From WTHC01 sp965218725 (lineage in GTDB: Archaea > Thermoproteota > Nitrososphaeria > Nitrososphaerales > Nitrosopumilaceae): DNA of 64,000 bases. The position numbers were made by a program, and so were the translations under genes. Below, in pieces: positions 1 to 8,676 of the stretch. The stretch spans positions 62,001 through 126,000 of the forward strand of contig CBDCLO010000002.1 of the NCBI GenBank assembly GCA_965218725.1. The letters run 5' to 3'. The notes beneath the pieces were generated by a model. The model was not told the origin of the DNA and made no database searches. It saw nothing but the letters and a program-made list of their open reading frames with translations. Position 1 is the stretch's first letter; every line of letters starts with the position of its first letter.

Positions 1-337
1 TTTGGCTGCAGCAGCAAAAATTTTAAATGGTAAAAAAGTGAAAATTAGAACAGAGATTTTACCATCATCAATATCAATATATAAAAAAGCTTTAGATGTA
101 GGATTTATAAAAATATTTCTTGATGCTGGAGCTACAATAGGTCCTCCCACTTGTGGAGCATGCTGTGGTGCACATATGGGAGTATTAGGAGAAAACGAAG
201 TCTGCATAAGTACTACAAACAGAAATTTTCCAGGACGTATGGGTCATATCAAATCTAAATCGTATCTTGCATCACCATTGGTAACAGCTGCATCTGCAAT
301 AACTGGAAAAATCACAGATCCAAGAGATTTAAATTGA
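1..337 (+). CDS. 3-isopropylmalate/homoaconitate dehydratase large subunit, archaeal type (C-terminal part only)
   Basis: This is the last 111 residues of an aconitase-superfamily large subunit; the gene begins before the window. The fragment holds the CxxC pair of the 4Fe-4S site (the TCGACCG segment) and the family segment TTNRNFPGRMG. The enzyme isomerises 2-isopropylmalate in leucine synthesis, or homocitrate in the alpha-aminoadipate lysine route; the fragment cannot tell these apart. Its stop overlaps the TTG start of the small subunit gene. A second, full-length large subunit of the bacterial LeuC type lies 0.5 kb downstream, so this copy belongs to a separate subfamily. Confidence 0.9.
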   Translation, partial: LAAAAKILNGKKVKIRTEILPSSISIYKKALDVGFIKIFLDAGATIGPPTCGACCGAHMGVLGENEVCISTTNRNFPGRMGHIKSKSYLASPLVTAASAITGKITDPRDLN

Positions 338-816
338 TTGGGAAGGTTATAAAATACAGAGCAGATAATATAGACACTGATAGTATAATACCTGGAAAAT
401 ATCTTAAAATTCATGAGTACCTTGAGCTTGCTGAACATGCTATGGAAGGACTAGATCCAAATTTTTTATCTAAGACAAAAACTTGTAGTATTATAGTTAC
501 CGGAAACAATTTTGGTTGTGGATCTAGTAGAGAACACGCACCGATAGCACTGTCTTATTCTGGAATAAAAGTAATTCTGGCTGTATCATTTGCACGTATT
601 TTTTATAGGAATTCTATTGACGGTGCTTTTCTTTTACCAATTGAAATTGATCACAAAACTTATGACGATATTGCAGACGGTGACGAGCTTGAAATTAACA
701 TCCAAAATAATGAAATTAAAAATTTGTCAAGCAATAAAAATTATAGAATGAAGCCATTTTCAGAGATAGTTAATAAAATAATTTCTGTAGGTGGACTTTT
801 TAAATTAGATCAGTGA
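334..816 (+). CDS. 3-isopropylmalate/homoaconitate dehydratase small subunit, archaeal type
   Basis: This 160-residue swivel-domain subunit pairs with the large subunit just upstream. The start is TTG in a 4-base TTGA overlap with the upstream stop, which suggests translational coupling. The N-terminal segment DNIDTDSIIPGKYL and the GCGSSREHAP loop (substrate-contacting region) are typical of LeuD/HacB proteins. At about 160 residues it has the short archaeal size, against roughly 200 for bacterial LeuD. Whether the pair works in leucine or lysine synthesis cannot be read from the sequence. Confidence 0.93.
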   Translation: MIGKVIKYRADNIDTDSIIPGKYLKIHEYLELAEHAMEGLDPNFLSKTKTCSIIVTGNNFGCGSSREHAPIALSYSGIKVILAVSFARIFYRNSIDGAFLLPIEIDHKTYDDIADGDELEINIQNNEIKNLSSNKNYRMKPFSEIVNKIISVGGLFKLDQ

Positions 817-822
817 TTTTAT

Positions 823-2241
823 ATGAGTGAAACATTATATGATAAAATTTGGAATTCGCATGTTATAGTTGAACGTAATAATGAACCGAGTCTAATTTAT
901 ATAGATAGACATCTGCTTCATGAAGTTACTTCACCACAGGCTTTTGATGGTTTAAAATTAAACCAGAGATACGTTAGGAGACCTGATTTAACTATAGCAA
1001 CAGTGGATCATAATGTACCTACTATTAACAGATCATCATTGCATATTATTGATAATACATCTTATAATCAAATTAAGACATTGGAAAATAATTGCAAATA
1101 TTTTGGAATAAAGTTGTTTGGTATTGATAGCCCTGATCAAGGAATTGTGCATGTTATTGGACCACAATTAGGAGTTACCATTCCTGGAACTACAATAGTT
1201 TGTGGAGATAGCCATACTTCTACACATGGTGCATTTGGTGCATTATCATTTGGTATAGGTACAAGTGATATAGAACATGTATTGTCCACACAAACAATTT
1301 GGATGGAGAAATTAAAATCATTTGAAGTTAAAATAACTGGAAAAAGAAAAAATAAATTCGCTATAACTGCTAAAGACATTATTCTTTCAATAATACGTAT
1401 GATTGGAACTTCTGGAGGAAATGGCACTGTTATTGAATATACTGGTAATGTTATATCTGAACTTTCTATTGAACAAAGAATGACTATTTGTAATATGTCT
1501 ATTGAAGCAGGTGCACAAGCTGGTATTATAGCTCCTGATGAAAAAACATTTAATTATTTAAATGACAGGAAGTACACACCAAAAAATTATGACCATTTAG
1601 TAAGTCATTGGAAGAAGCATCTTCATTCAGATTTAAATGCAAAATTTGATAAAATTTTTATAATGTGTGTTGATAATATAGCACCACAAGTTAGTTGGGG
1701 AACAAGTCTAAATATGGTATCTGATATAACAGAAAAAATACCGACTCCAGAAGAGTTTGCTGATGGTGATATATATAAACAAAAAAATGCTGAAGATGCA
1801 TTAGCATACATGGATCTAAAACCAGAAACACCTATGAATGAAATATCAATAGATAGAGTTTTTATTGGTTCATGTACCAACTCTAGATTAGAAGATCTTA
1901 TTGATGCATCAAAAGTGATATATGGTAAAAAGATATCCAACAAAGTAAAAGCAATTGTAGTCCCAGGATCCCAAAAAATAAAAAAACAGGCTGAAGAATT
2001 AGGACTAGATAAAATATTTAAAAACGCTAATTTTGAATGGAGGGAATCAGGATGTAGCATGTGTATTGGAATGAACCCTGATTTTTTATTACCTGGGGAG
2101 CGTTGTGCTAGTACTTCAAACAGAAATTTTGAAGGTAGGCAAGGTACCGGTGGACGTACACATTTAGTAAGCCCTGTAATGGCAGCTGCAGCTGCATTAG
2201 AAGGACATTTTGTTGATGTACGTGAATTAGATATCTACTAA
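823..2241 (+). CDS. leuC: 3-isopropylmalate dehydratase large subunit, bacterial type
   Basis: The 472-residue protein matches the length of bacterial LeuC. Near the N-terminus it has IDRHLLHEVTSPQAF, then GDSHTSTHGAFG, and the three cluster-ligand cysteines lie in IGSCTNSR and in the SGCSMCIG pair. It forms the isopropylmalate isomerase with the LeuD encoded immediately downstream: the stop codon at 2239-2241 is followed at once by the next ATG. The archaeal-type pair directly upstream makes this a tandem of two dehydratases from different branches, so one pair may have been acquired or have taken a different substrate. Confidence 0.96.
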   Translation: MSETLYDKIWNSHVIVERNNEPSLIYIDRHLLHEVTSPQAFDGLKLNQRYVRRPDLTIATVDHNVPTINRSSLHIIDNTSYNQIKTLENNCKYFGIKLFGIDSPDQGIVHVIGPQLGVTIPGTTIVCGDSHTSTHGAFGALSFGIGTSDIEHVLSTQTIWMEKLKSFEVKITGKRKNKFAITAKDIILSIIRMIGTSGGNGTVIEYTGNVISELSIEQRMTICNMSIEAGAQAGIIAPDEKTFNYLNDRKYTPKNYDHLVSHWKKHLHSDLNAKFDKIFIMCVDNIAPQVSWGTSLNMVSDITEKIPTPEEFADGDIYKQKNAEDALAYMDLKPETPMNEISIDRVFIGSCTNSRLEDLIDASKVIYGKKISNKVKAIVVPGSQKIKKQAEELGLDKIFKNANFEWRESGCSMCIGMNPDFLLPGERCASTSNRNFEGRQGTGGRTHLVSPVMAAAAALEGHFVDVRELDIY

Positions 2242-2826
2242 ATGAAACCATTTAAACTAGTTAAGAGTACGATAACACCTCTTGATAAAATAAACGTTGA
2301 TACTGATCAGATCATACCAAAACAGTTTTTGAAAGCAGTTACAAAAACTAGTCTTGGTAAATATTTATTTTATAATTGGAGATTTGATTCTAACAGTAAA
2401 AAAATACCAAGTTTTGTATTAAATAATTTAAAATATAAAAAATCTAACATATTAGTTACACGTACCAATTTTGGCTGTGGATCTAGCAGAGAACATGCAG
2501 TATGGGCTATAGTTGATTATGGTTTCAAAGTAGTTATATCATCATCTTTCGCAGATATCTTTTATAATAACTGTTTTAAAAATGGGTTGTTGCCAATAAT
2601 AGTACATTCTAAGACAATTGATAAATTAATGAAATTAAAATCAGAAATAGAAATTAATTTACAAAAACAAATAATTAAAACTAATTTAGAGTCAATCTCA
2701 TTTTATATAGAACAATATAGAAAAAATAATCTTATTAATGGAGTAGACTATATTTCAATGACACTAAAATATGATAAATTTATAAAAGAATATGAGGAAA
2801 GGACTAATGTTCCATCGATTTTATGA
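2242..2826 (+). CDS. leuD: 3-isopropylmalate dehydratase small subunit, bacterial type
   Basis: This 194-residue LeuD has the bacterial length and the motifs NVDTDQIIPKQFL near the N-terminus and FGCGSSREHAVWA in the middle. It starts directly after the leuC stop and is the partner of that large subunit. Its last 23 bases overlap the 3' end of the convergent nucleotidyltransferase gene. That gene ends in real coding sequence too, so this is a true tail-to-tail overlap rather than a mis-called end. Confidence 0.95.
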   Translation: MKPFKLVKSTITPLDKINVDTDQIIPKQFLKAVTKTSLGKYLFYNWRFDSNSKKIPSFVLNNLKYKKSNILVTRTNFGCGSSREHAVWAIVDYGFKVVISSSFADIFYNNCFKNGLLPIIVHSKTIDKLMKLKSEIEINLQKQIIKTNLESISFYIEQYRKNNLINGVDYISMTLKYDKFIKEYEERTNVPSIL

Positions 2827-3526
2827 TTTTACTGACAAGATTTCTGTGATATTCAACTATTGAAGGTGATTCTATATCAACCCACATCACATTTCCTATA
2901 TTGAATGTACTAATTTTATACTTTGTAGTTAATTTTTGTAGAACATCAAATGATAAACTGATATGACGTTTTGTTGTATTTTTTATCAAATTTAAAATAT
3001 CTGTTGATATAAAATAAATTCCTAGACATTCTTCCATTTGTAACTTTACAATTGGTTTTTCCTTGAATTTTTCTACATATCCATCTTTCACTGCAGCAAA
3101 ACCAGTTCTTTCATTTCTTCTATCTCTTGTAGCTATGCAAATTAAACTTTTTTTTTCATTGAATCTAGAGAGCATCTTTTTTAAATCAATGGCACATAAG
3201 TTATCTGAGAACCACAAAAGAAATGATGTTTTTATGTTCAAATTAAGAATATGTAAAAGATCTCCAGCTGTACCAGACCTAGAGTCTTGAATAAACGTCA
3301 CATTTTTTTTGTAGTTTATATCTTTAAGATAATTTTGAATTTGTCCGCCAGTTCCTTTCAAATCAGTAATTATTATGATTTCATCTATAAATCTAAAATA
3401 TGATATATGTTTAACGATGTAATGTATAATTGGTCTATTATTACATGGTATCATAGATTTAGGGATAAATTCAGTAAATGGTCTTCCTCTCTTTCCCTCC
3501 CCACCAGCTAAAATAACTGCTTTCAA
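2804..3526 (-). CDS. sugar-phosphate nucleotidyltransferase
   Basis: This is a 240-residue single-domain nucleotidyltransferase of the glucose-1-phosphate thymidylyl/mannose-1-phosphate guanylyl type. The N-terminal signature LAGGEGKRGRPF followed by PKSMIP is the nucleotide-binding loop, and WFSDNL holds the metal-binding aspartate region. It would make an NDP-sugar for glycans or glycolipids. There is no left-handed beta-helix acyltransferase extension. It lies 3 bases downstream of the uS9 gene on the same strand and may be co-transcribed with the ribosomal genes. The sugar and base specificity are unknown. Confidence 0.85.
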   Translation of the reverse strand: MKAVILAGGEGKRGRPFTEFIPKSMIPCNNRPIIHYIVKHISYFRFIDEIIIITDLKGTGGQIQNYLKDINYKKNVTFIQDSRSGTAGDLLHILNLNIKTSFLLWFSDNLCAIDLKKMLSRFNEKKSLICIATRDRRNERTGFAAVKDGYVEKFKEKPIVKLQMEECLGIYFISTDILNLIKNTTKRHISLSFDVLQKLTTKYKISTFNIGNVMWVDIESPSIVEYHRNLVSKIIKSMEH

Positions 3527-3529
3527 GTT

Positions 3530-3973
3530 TTAACGATATGATTTTTGTCTACGCCTTCTTGCTCCAGGACCCCCATATTTCTTAGGTTCTTTCTTTCTTG
3601 CATCCCCACTTATCAGATATTTATCAAACTCTGTTATTTTTTCCCTTAATTCTTCTCTAGCTGATCTAGAGAGTGGATGATCCTTAGGATCTTTTTTTGA
3701 TTTTGTTAACCCAGTTAAAGCCCTAGACATTGCAGTAGCCGCAGCAAAAGCTTGTCCCATAAAACCACCACCATTAACTCTTACAGATATATTTATCTTC
3801 TTTCGTAGTTCACCTGAAATTTCTATTGGTACTAACATTATTTCACGTGCAGCTTCATGCTCAATAATTTCTATAGGTACATTATTCACCAGTACTCTTC
3901 CAATACCTTTAGTAATGTATACATGTGCACTAGCAGACTTTTTAGTAGCATAATATATCTCTTTTTTATTCAT
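3530..3973 (-). CDS. rps9: small ribosomal subunit protein uS9
   Basis: This 147-residue protein carries the uS9 hallmarks: a central NGGGFMGQA glycine-rich segment, the RSARE region, and a basic C-terminal tail ending in GGPGARRRRQKSYR that reaches toward the P-site tRNA. It is the third ribosomal gene of the RpoD-eL18-uL13-uS9 string, and its start overlaps the uL13 stop by 8 bases. In many archaea rpoN and rpoK follow uS9; here a nucleotidyltransferase follows instead. Confidence 0.97.
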   Translation of the reverse strand: MNKKEIYYATKKSASAHVYITKGIGRVLVNNVPIEIIEHEAAREIMLVPIEISGELRKKINISVRVNGGGFMGQAFAAATAMSRALTGLTKSKKDPKDHPLSRSAREELREKITEFDKYLISGDARKKEPKKYGGPGARRRRQKSYR

Positions 3974-4436
3974 TTGACCAACCTATTGTTTTTCCAAGTT
4001 CTTTCATGCTGGTATACTGTGTTGCAGATCTAATAATTCCAACTTTATCCAATATAATCTTGTTTAGTTTTTTTGCTTCTTCAGGAGTACCTATATATGT
4101 CCTCAAACGTCGTAATGCATCACGGCCAGATGTTTTATTTTTTGGTAACATACCTCTCACCATCCTACGAATTATTGTATCAGGACTTCTAGGATGAAAA
4201 GGACCATGCTTAGGATTTATTATACTAGAAACCTTTAAAAAATCTTTATACTCTCTGATTATTGATTTTTTATTACCACTGATCACTATTTTTTCACAAT
4301 TTATTATTGAGACTTTTTTTCCTTTTAATAATAATTTTGCTACATGGGAACTCATTCGTCCAGCTATTAAATTAGTACCATCTACCACAACAGAACTGTT
4401 AACCATTTCGCCATCTGTTATTTTTTTATTAGCCAA
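3966..4436 (-). CDS. rpl13: large ribosomal subunit protein uL13
   Basis: The 156-residue protein has VVDGTNLIAGRMSSHVAKLL near the start, the pattern of archaeal uL13, and the conserved GPFHPRSPDTIIRRMVRGML segment in the middle. The frame overlaps the eL18 stop by 8 bases. A shorter start at the methionine of MVNSS, ten residues in, is possible; the longer form was kept because it overlaps the upstream gene in the usual operon fashion. Confidence 0.95.
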   Translation of the reverse strand: MANKKITDGEMVNSSVVVDGTNLIAGRMSSHVAKLLLKGKKVSIINCEKIVISGNKKSIIREYKDFLKVSSIINPKHGPFHPRSPDTIIRRMVRGMLPKNKTSGRDALRRLRTYIGTPEEAKKLNKIILDKVGIIRSATQYTSMKELGKTIGWSNE

Positions 4437-4776
4437 TTATGATTATCCCTTTCCCAGTAGGAAATTCATTTATCAAATATAAATGACTGACTATTCTACC
4501 ACCTGAATTTACAATTTTACTAGCAGCTGAATTGGATATTCCAAAAGAAAATAATGTTATTTTATGAGAAATTGTGCCCATTCCCAGCACTTTATATGGA
4601 CAAATAACTCTATCATTCTCCTTTGTCAATTTGTCAATCTTGTTAATATTTACAACACGTCTTACATATCTTGATCTTAAAGCAAATTTGGCAAGTTTAT
4701 ACCAAATTGCAGCACTGCTTTTCTTAGCTGCACTTTTTAGATCTTTAACCATTTGTAAATTTACTTGGTCAATCAT
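4429..4776 (-). CDS. rpl18e: large ribosomal subunit protein eL18
   Basis: This 115-residue eL18 protein shows the central VICPYKVLGMGTISHKI segment and the FSFGISNSAASKI segment typical of the L18e/L15 family. It sits between rpoD and uL13, the standard archaeal order. Gene spacing to rpoD is 36 bases. No unusual feature was seen. Confidence 0.95.
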   Translation of the reverse strand: MIDQVNLQMVKDLKSAAKKSSAAIWYKLAKFALRSRYVRRVVNINKIDKLTKENDRVICPYKVLGMGTISHKITLFSFGISNSAASKIVNSGGRIVSHLYLINEFPTGKGIIIIG

Positions 4777-4812
4777 ATAAATAACCTATAGTTACTTCTC
4801 TATTAGTAGTTT

Positions 4813-5466
4813 TTATAATTTGTTAATTTCATCTTTGAACAAATTAAGTCTATTTGATAATTCCACCATGCTGCTATGTATCAATTGAACAGGAGTTAGT
4901 GCTCCTGTACTTTCTACAGTCAAAACATGTTCATTTTTATTATCTGTTTCAGTTAAAACTGATATGTTTGCAGAATTCCATTTTGCATGTGTTGTTCCTC
5001 TGCCCAATCTTGCGTAAGCTTCAACTTTTAAACGTTGTCCTGTAGTCAATTCTACTATTGGGATTCTGTTTGATATTGGTTTTACGTAGTCATCCTCAGA
5101 AATAAGCTCATTGGACATTACTGTTCTTGTAGCATTTTGATTTCCTGTATCAATGACCAACATCACTCTACAATTTGAACAACCTCTCTCATTATTACAA
5201 CCACATTTAGAAGGTTCTACAAATCTAGAAAGCTGTGTTTTTAAAGGAATCAATGCAAGTCTATGAGCTATTCCCTCATCAGCCAAAACAGACGAATTTT
5301 CAATCACATCCACAATATCTATTGCAAATATAGGAACACCATTTAAACAAATACGTCGTAGTGCATTTGCATATTGGAGTGGCACATCATTTATTTTTAT
5401 TGAAATTAGACTTTTATTTTGTTTAATAATTTCTATAGACAAACAATAGAAAGATATAAAATCCAA
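4813..5466 (-). CDS. rpoD: DNA-directed RNA polymerase subunit D (Rpo3)
   Basis: This is the 217-residue archaeal counterpart of eukaryotic Rpb3 and bacterial alpha. The N-terminal dimerisation part contains YANALRRICLNGVP. Four cysteines at residues 88, 90, 96 and 99 form a C-x-C-x5-C-x2-C loop that resembles the Zn loop of Rpb3. The larger ferredoxin-like Fe-S domain known from Sulfolobus RpoD is not visible. The gene heads the minus-strand ribosomal string and is divergent from SBDS across about 40 bases. Confidence 0.95.
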   Translation of the reverse strand: MDFISFYCLSIEIIKQNKSLISIKINDVPLQYANALRRICLNGVPIFAIDIVDVIENSSVLADEGIAHRLALIPLKTQLSRFVEPSKCGCNNERGCSNCRVMLVIDTGNQNATRTVMSNELISEDDYVKPISNRIPIVELTTGQRLKVEAYARLGRGTTHAKWNSANISVLTETDNKNEHVLTVESTGALTPVQLIHSSMVELSNRLNLFKDEINKL

Positions 5467-5487
5467 AATAAAAATCTAGCGAGATAT

Positions 5488-5497
5488 TATATAAATA
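5488..5497 (+). promoter_or_regulatory. TATA-like box for the SBDS-exosome operon
   Basis: The sequence ttatataaat lies about 26 bases upstream of the ATG at 5520, the usual archaeal distance from TATA box to transcription start. This would make the message leaderless and favours 5520 over the ATG at 5505 as the SBDS start. Confidence 0.45.
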
Positions 5498-5519
5498 CTT
5501 TATTATGTTGTCTATATTT

Positions 5520-6209
5520 ATGAAAGATAAAATAACTACTGTACGGTATATTTATAAAAATAACAAACTCGAGATTATAGTTAAAGCTGATTTAGCACTT
5601 AAATATAAAACTGGAAAAAATAGCAATATTTTATCACTACTTGTTTCAGATGAAATATACTGTGACTCAAAAAAGGGGACTAGAGTATCTACTAATAAAT
5701 TATATGAACTCTTTAAAACCAGAAATACTATTGATATTATAAAAAAAATCCTTACTTATGGTGACCTAAATCTAACAACTGAACAAAGACGTAACATATT
5801 GTCACAAAAACGAAACCAAATAATTGAATTCATAGTAAGTACTTTTATTGATCCCAGAACTGGTTTACCTCATCCAAGATTAAGAATAGAACGAGCTATG
5901 GATGACACTAGGGTGGTAATAGATCCCAATAAGAACATAAATGAACAAATTAAAAACGTGATAGAAAAAATACGATCTATTGTTGCATTGAAAACAGAGA
6001 ATCTAAAACTAAAAATGATTATTCCATCGAAATATGCTGCTCAGTCATATCACATATTAAAAATAAATGGTAATTTGATTAAAAATGAATATGATTCAAA
6101 TGGTTCTTTGAAAGCAATACTTGAAATACAGGCTGCAATAAAACCAATATTGATTGATAAGTTGAATGCCATTACAAAAGGTACTGCATTAATAGAGGTA
6201 ACTCAATAA
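5520..6209 (+). CDS. ribosome maturation protein SBDS
   Basis: The 229-residue protein is the archaeal Shwachman-Bodian-Diamond protein, which helps release the anti-association factor from nascent large subunits. Motifs visible are the N-terminal FYSH-domain core, LTTEQR, and IDPRTGLPHPRLRIERAM in the middle. An upstream ATG at 5505 would add five residues; the downstream ATG is preferred from the TATA spacing. The stop overlaps the rrp4 start by one base (TAATG). SBDS heading an exosome operon is the standard archaeal arrangement. Confidence 0.94.
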   Translation: MKDKITTVRYIYKNNKLEIIVKADLALKYKTGKNSNILSLLVSDEIYCDSKKGTRVSTNKLYELFKTRNTIDIIKKILTYGDLNLTTEQRRNILSQKRNQIIEFIVSTFIDPRTGLPHPRLRIERAMDDTRVVIDPNKNINEQIKNVIEKIRSIVALKTENLKLKMIIPSKYAAQSYHILKINGNLIKNEYDSNGSLKAILEIQAAIKPILIDKLNAITKGTALIEVTQ

Positions 6210-6889
6210 TGACAAATGAAAAAAAAACATATGTTATTCCTGGTGATATAATAACAGATCACTCATATAGGATTGATCAAAATGTTGTATCTGAAAATAA
6301 TAAAATAATGTCTACTGCTGTGGGGATATCAGAAATATATGATAATAGCGTGAAGGTAATACCATTGACAGGCATATACATTCCAAAAATGAATGATCTG
6401 ATAATAGGTAAAGTATTGTCCAGCACTTCGTTGTCATGGGAACTAGACATAAATTCGTGTTATTCTGGATTTTTGCCTGCACATGATGTATTTGGTAGAG
6501 ATTTTTCTGCTCACAGTGACGAATTATCTTCAAAACTCAAAAAAGGTGATTTAGTAGTGGCTAGGGTGGCAAATTTTGATAGAAGTAGAGATCCATTAAT
6601 CACTATATCTGATAGGGATCTTGGAAAAATAGATTCTGGAGAATTGGTGACAATATCTACAAGTAAAGTTCCACGAATTATAGGAAAGAAAGGTATTATG
6701 ATCCAAACAATAGAATCATCCACGAAAGCTTCGATAATAATAGGACAAAATGGCTGGATCATAGTATCATGCAAAGATCCTCACTATTTATCAAAGACAA
6801 TTGATGCAATTAAAATGATTGATAAATATGCACATGTATCTGATCTTACTGGTAAAGTAAAATCTATGTTAGAATCAAACGGTGAATAG
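6209..6889 (+). CDS. rrp4: exosome complex RNA-binding subunit Rrp4
   Basis: The 226-residue Rrp4 forms part of the RNA-binding cap of the archaeal exosome. The N-terminal domain contains YVIPGDII. An S1 domain follows at about residues 60-130 and a KH domain at about 145-210, with the KH loop IIGKKGIMI. It overlaps SBDS by one base and the possible GTG start of rrp41 by eight. Together with Rrp41 and Rrp42 it makes the nine-subunit phosphorolytic RNA-decay machine. Confidence 0.96.
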   Translation: MTNEKKTYVIPGDIITDHSYRIDQNVVSENNKIMSTAVGISEIYDNSVKVIPLTGIYIPKMNDLIIGKVLSSTSLSWELDINSCYSGFLPAHDVFGRDFSAHSDELSSKLKKGDLVVARVANFDRSRDPLITISDRDLGKIDSGELVTISTSKVPRIIGKKGIMIQTIESSTKASIIIGQNGWIIVSCKDPHYLSKTIDAIKMIDKYAHVSDLTGKVKSMLESNGE

Positions 6890-6890
6890 A

Positions 6891-7631
6891 ATGGGTGGAA
6901 GAAAAAGTGATGTGATATTACTAAATGATAAAGGTATAAGAAGTGACGGAAGGAAAGCTAATGAACATCGTAAAATTACAATAAATGTTGGCATACTAAA
7001 AAACTCTGATGGTTCTGCATATATAGAATTTGGAGATAATAAAATTCTTGTAGGTGTTTTTGGCCCAAGAGACGTTCATCCAAAACATATGGCTGATACT
7101 ACTACCGGAATATTACGATGTAGATACCACATGTCTCCATTTTCAGTAACAGAGAGAAAAGGTCCAGCTCCATCGAGGAGAGAGATAGAGATATCTAAAG
7201 TACTAAAAGAAGCGTTGCAGCCTGCTATTATGCTGGAAAAATTCCCAAGGACTGTAGTAGATGTATTTATAGAAGTACTTCAGGCCGATGGTGGTTCTAG
7301 ATGTGCTGCATTAAATGCATCATCTATAGCACTAGCTGATGCAGGAATACCAATGAAAGATATGGTTACGGCATGTGCTGTTGGCAAAATTGCTGATACT
7401 GTTGTATTAGATGTTAATAATGAAGAAGATCAGTCAGGACAAGCTGATATGCCTGTAGGATATATGCCTAATTTGGAAAAAATCACATTGCTTCAACTAG
7501 ATGGCATTCTGACACCAGTAGAATATAAAAAATGCATAGAGACAGCTATAGACGGTTGCAAAAAAATATATAAAATACAAAAAAGTGCACTAATAGATAA
7601 ATTCTTTACTAATGAAGAAGAAGATGATTAA
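6891..7631 (+). CDS. rrp41: exosome catalytic subunit Rrp41
   Basis: This RNase PH-fold protein (246 residues from the ATG at 6891) is the catalytic phosphorolytic subunit. It shows the N-terminal RSDGRKANEHR, the RCRYHMSPFS segment, and the downstream LQADGGSRCAALNA phosphate-binding region. A GTG nine bases earlier, inside the rrp4 end, would add three residues; the ATG was chosen because MGGRK is the usual beginning. It lies between rrp4 and rrp42. Confidence 0.97.
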   Translation: MGGRKSDVILLNDKGIRSDGRKANEHRKITINVGILKNSDGSAYIEFGDNKILVGVFGPRDVHPKHMADTTTGILRCRYHMSPFSVTERKGPAPSRREIEISKVLKEALQPAIMLEKFPRTVVDVFIEVLQADGGSRCAALNASSIALADAGIPMKDMVTACAVGKIADTVVLDVNNEEDQSGQADMPVGYMPNLEKITLLQLDGILTPVEYKKCIETAIDGCKKIYKIQKSALIDKFFTNEEEDD

Positions 7632-7636
7632 GAGAA

Positions 7637-8446
7637 TTGACTAATAAGACTTCCATAATTAATAATCTAAAACGTAAAAAGATTATTAATCTATTGAATA
7701 ACAGTAAACGTATTGATGGTAGAGATTTTCTTGAATCCAGATCAATATCAATAGACGTTGATGTGGTATCTAGTGCAAATGGATCTGCATGCATTAATTT
7801 GGGTGATGCGTCTGTTGTAACAGGTATCAAGATACAACCAGATAAACCGTTTCCGGATTTAGGTGATAAAGGAATTTTTATTTGTACTGCAGAAATGCTT
7901 CCGTTATCTCATTCTGATGTTGAACCTGGTCCTCCCACTGATGATGCAGTAGAGCTTGCACGAGTTGTAGACAGAGGAATAAGAGAATCTCACATGATAG
8001 ATCTATCAAAACTAGTACTTGAAAAAGATAAATCAGTAATAGGAATATTTGTTGATAACGATATAACCAACTATGATGGCAGTATGTTTGATGCGTGTTC
8101 ATATGCATCAATAGCTGCAATATTTTCATCTACTATGCCAAAATGGGAAATAAAAAATGATCAACCGTCTATAATAGATGGACAAGAATCAAATATACCT
8201 ACAAATACAATTCCAGTTTCAATTACAATGGCATTAATAGATGGCCACATAATTGTAGATCCTAATTCTGATGAATATGCATGTATGGATGCTAGAATCA
8301 CCATTATAACAAATTCTGATGGAAATATCTGTGCTATTCAAAAAGGTGGAGATGGTGGTTTTACGTATGATCAACTCATAAAATGCGGAGAAATCGCAAT
8401 ATCAGCTGGTACAAAAATAAGAAAAATTCTTAAACAATATAAATAA
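7637..8446 (+). CDS. rrp42: exosome subunit Rrp42 (non-catalytic RNase PH fold)
   Basis: The 269-residue protein is the structural partner of Rrp41 in the hexameric ring. KRIDGRDFLESR near the start and the EPGPPTDDAVELARVVDRGIR segment fit the archaeal Rrp42 family. The start codon is TTG, five bases after the rrp41 stop, with an agagaa-like purine stretch in front. Phosphate-binding residues of Rrp41 are not conserved here, as usual for Rrp42. Confidence 0.96.
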   Translation: MTNKTSIINNLKRKKIINLLNNSKRIDGRDFLESRSISIDVDVVSSANGSACINLGDASVVTGIKIQPDKPFPDLGDKGIFICTAEMLPLSHSDVEPGPPTDDAVELARVVDRGIRESHMIDLSKLVLEKDKSVIGIFVDNDITNYDGSMFDACSYASIAAIFSSTMPKWEIKNDQPSIIDGQESNIPTNTIPVSITMALIDGHIIVDPNSDEYACMDARITIITNSDGNICAIQKGGDGGFTYDQLIKCGEIAISAGTKIRKILKQYK

Positions 8447-8463
8447 AATATAACAAAATAAAC

Positions 8464-8676
8464 ATGACAAAAAAATCATCAACACTAAAAGGTTTAGGGT
8501 GCAGATATGGTATAAAATTACGCAAGCAATATACACAAGCGTATAGATTATTGAAAACAAAAAGATTTTGTCCAGAATGTGGTTCTACAAAAATTATAAG
8601 GGAAGCAGTAGGAATTTGGAAATGTAAAAAATGTAAATTTAAAATAGCAGGAAATGCTTACGATGTTAAATTTTAA
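8464..8676 (+). CDS. rpl37ae: large ribosomal subunit protein eL43 (L37Ae)
   Basis: The protein has 70 residues with a C-terminal zinc ribbon, CPEC then CKKC about 17 residues later. The N-terminal GLGCRYGIKLRKQ is typical of L37Ae. It follows rrp42 by 17 bases and its 3' end overlaps the start of the Pcc1-like gene. Confidence 0.94.
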   Translation: MTKKSSTLKGLGCRYGIKLRKQYTQAYRLLKTKRFCPECGSTKIIREAVGIWKCKKCKFKIAGNAYDVKF

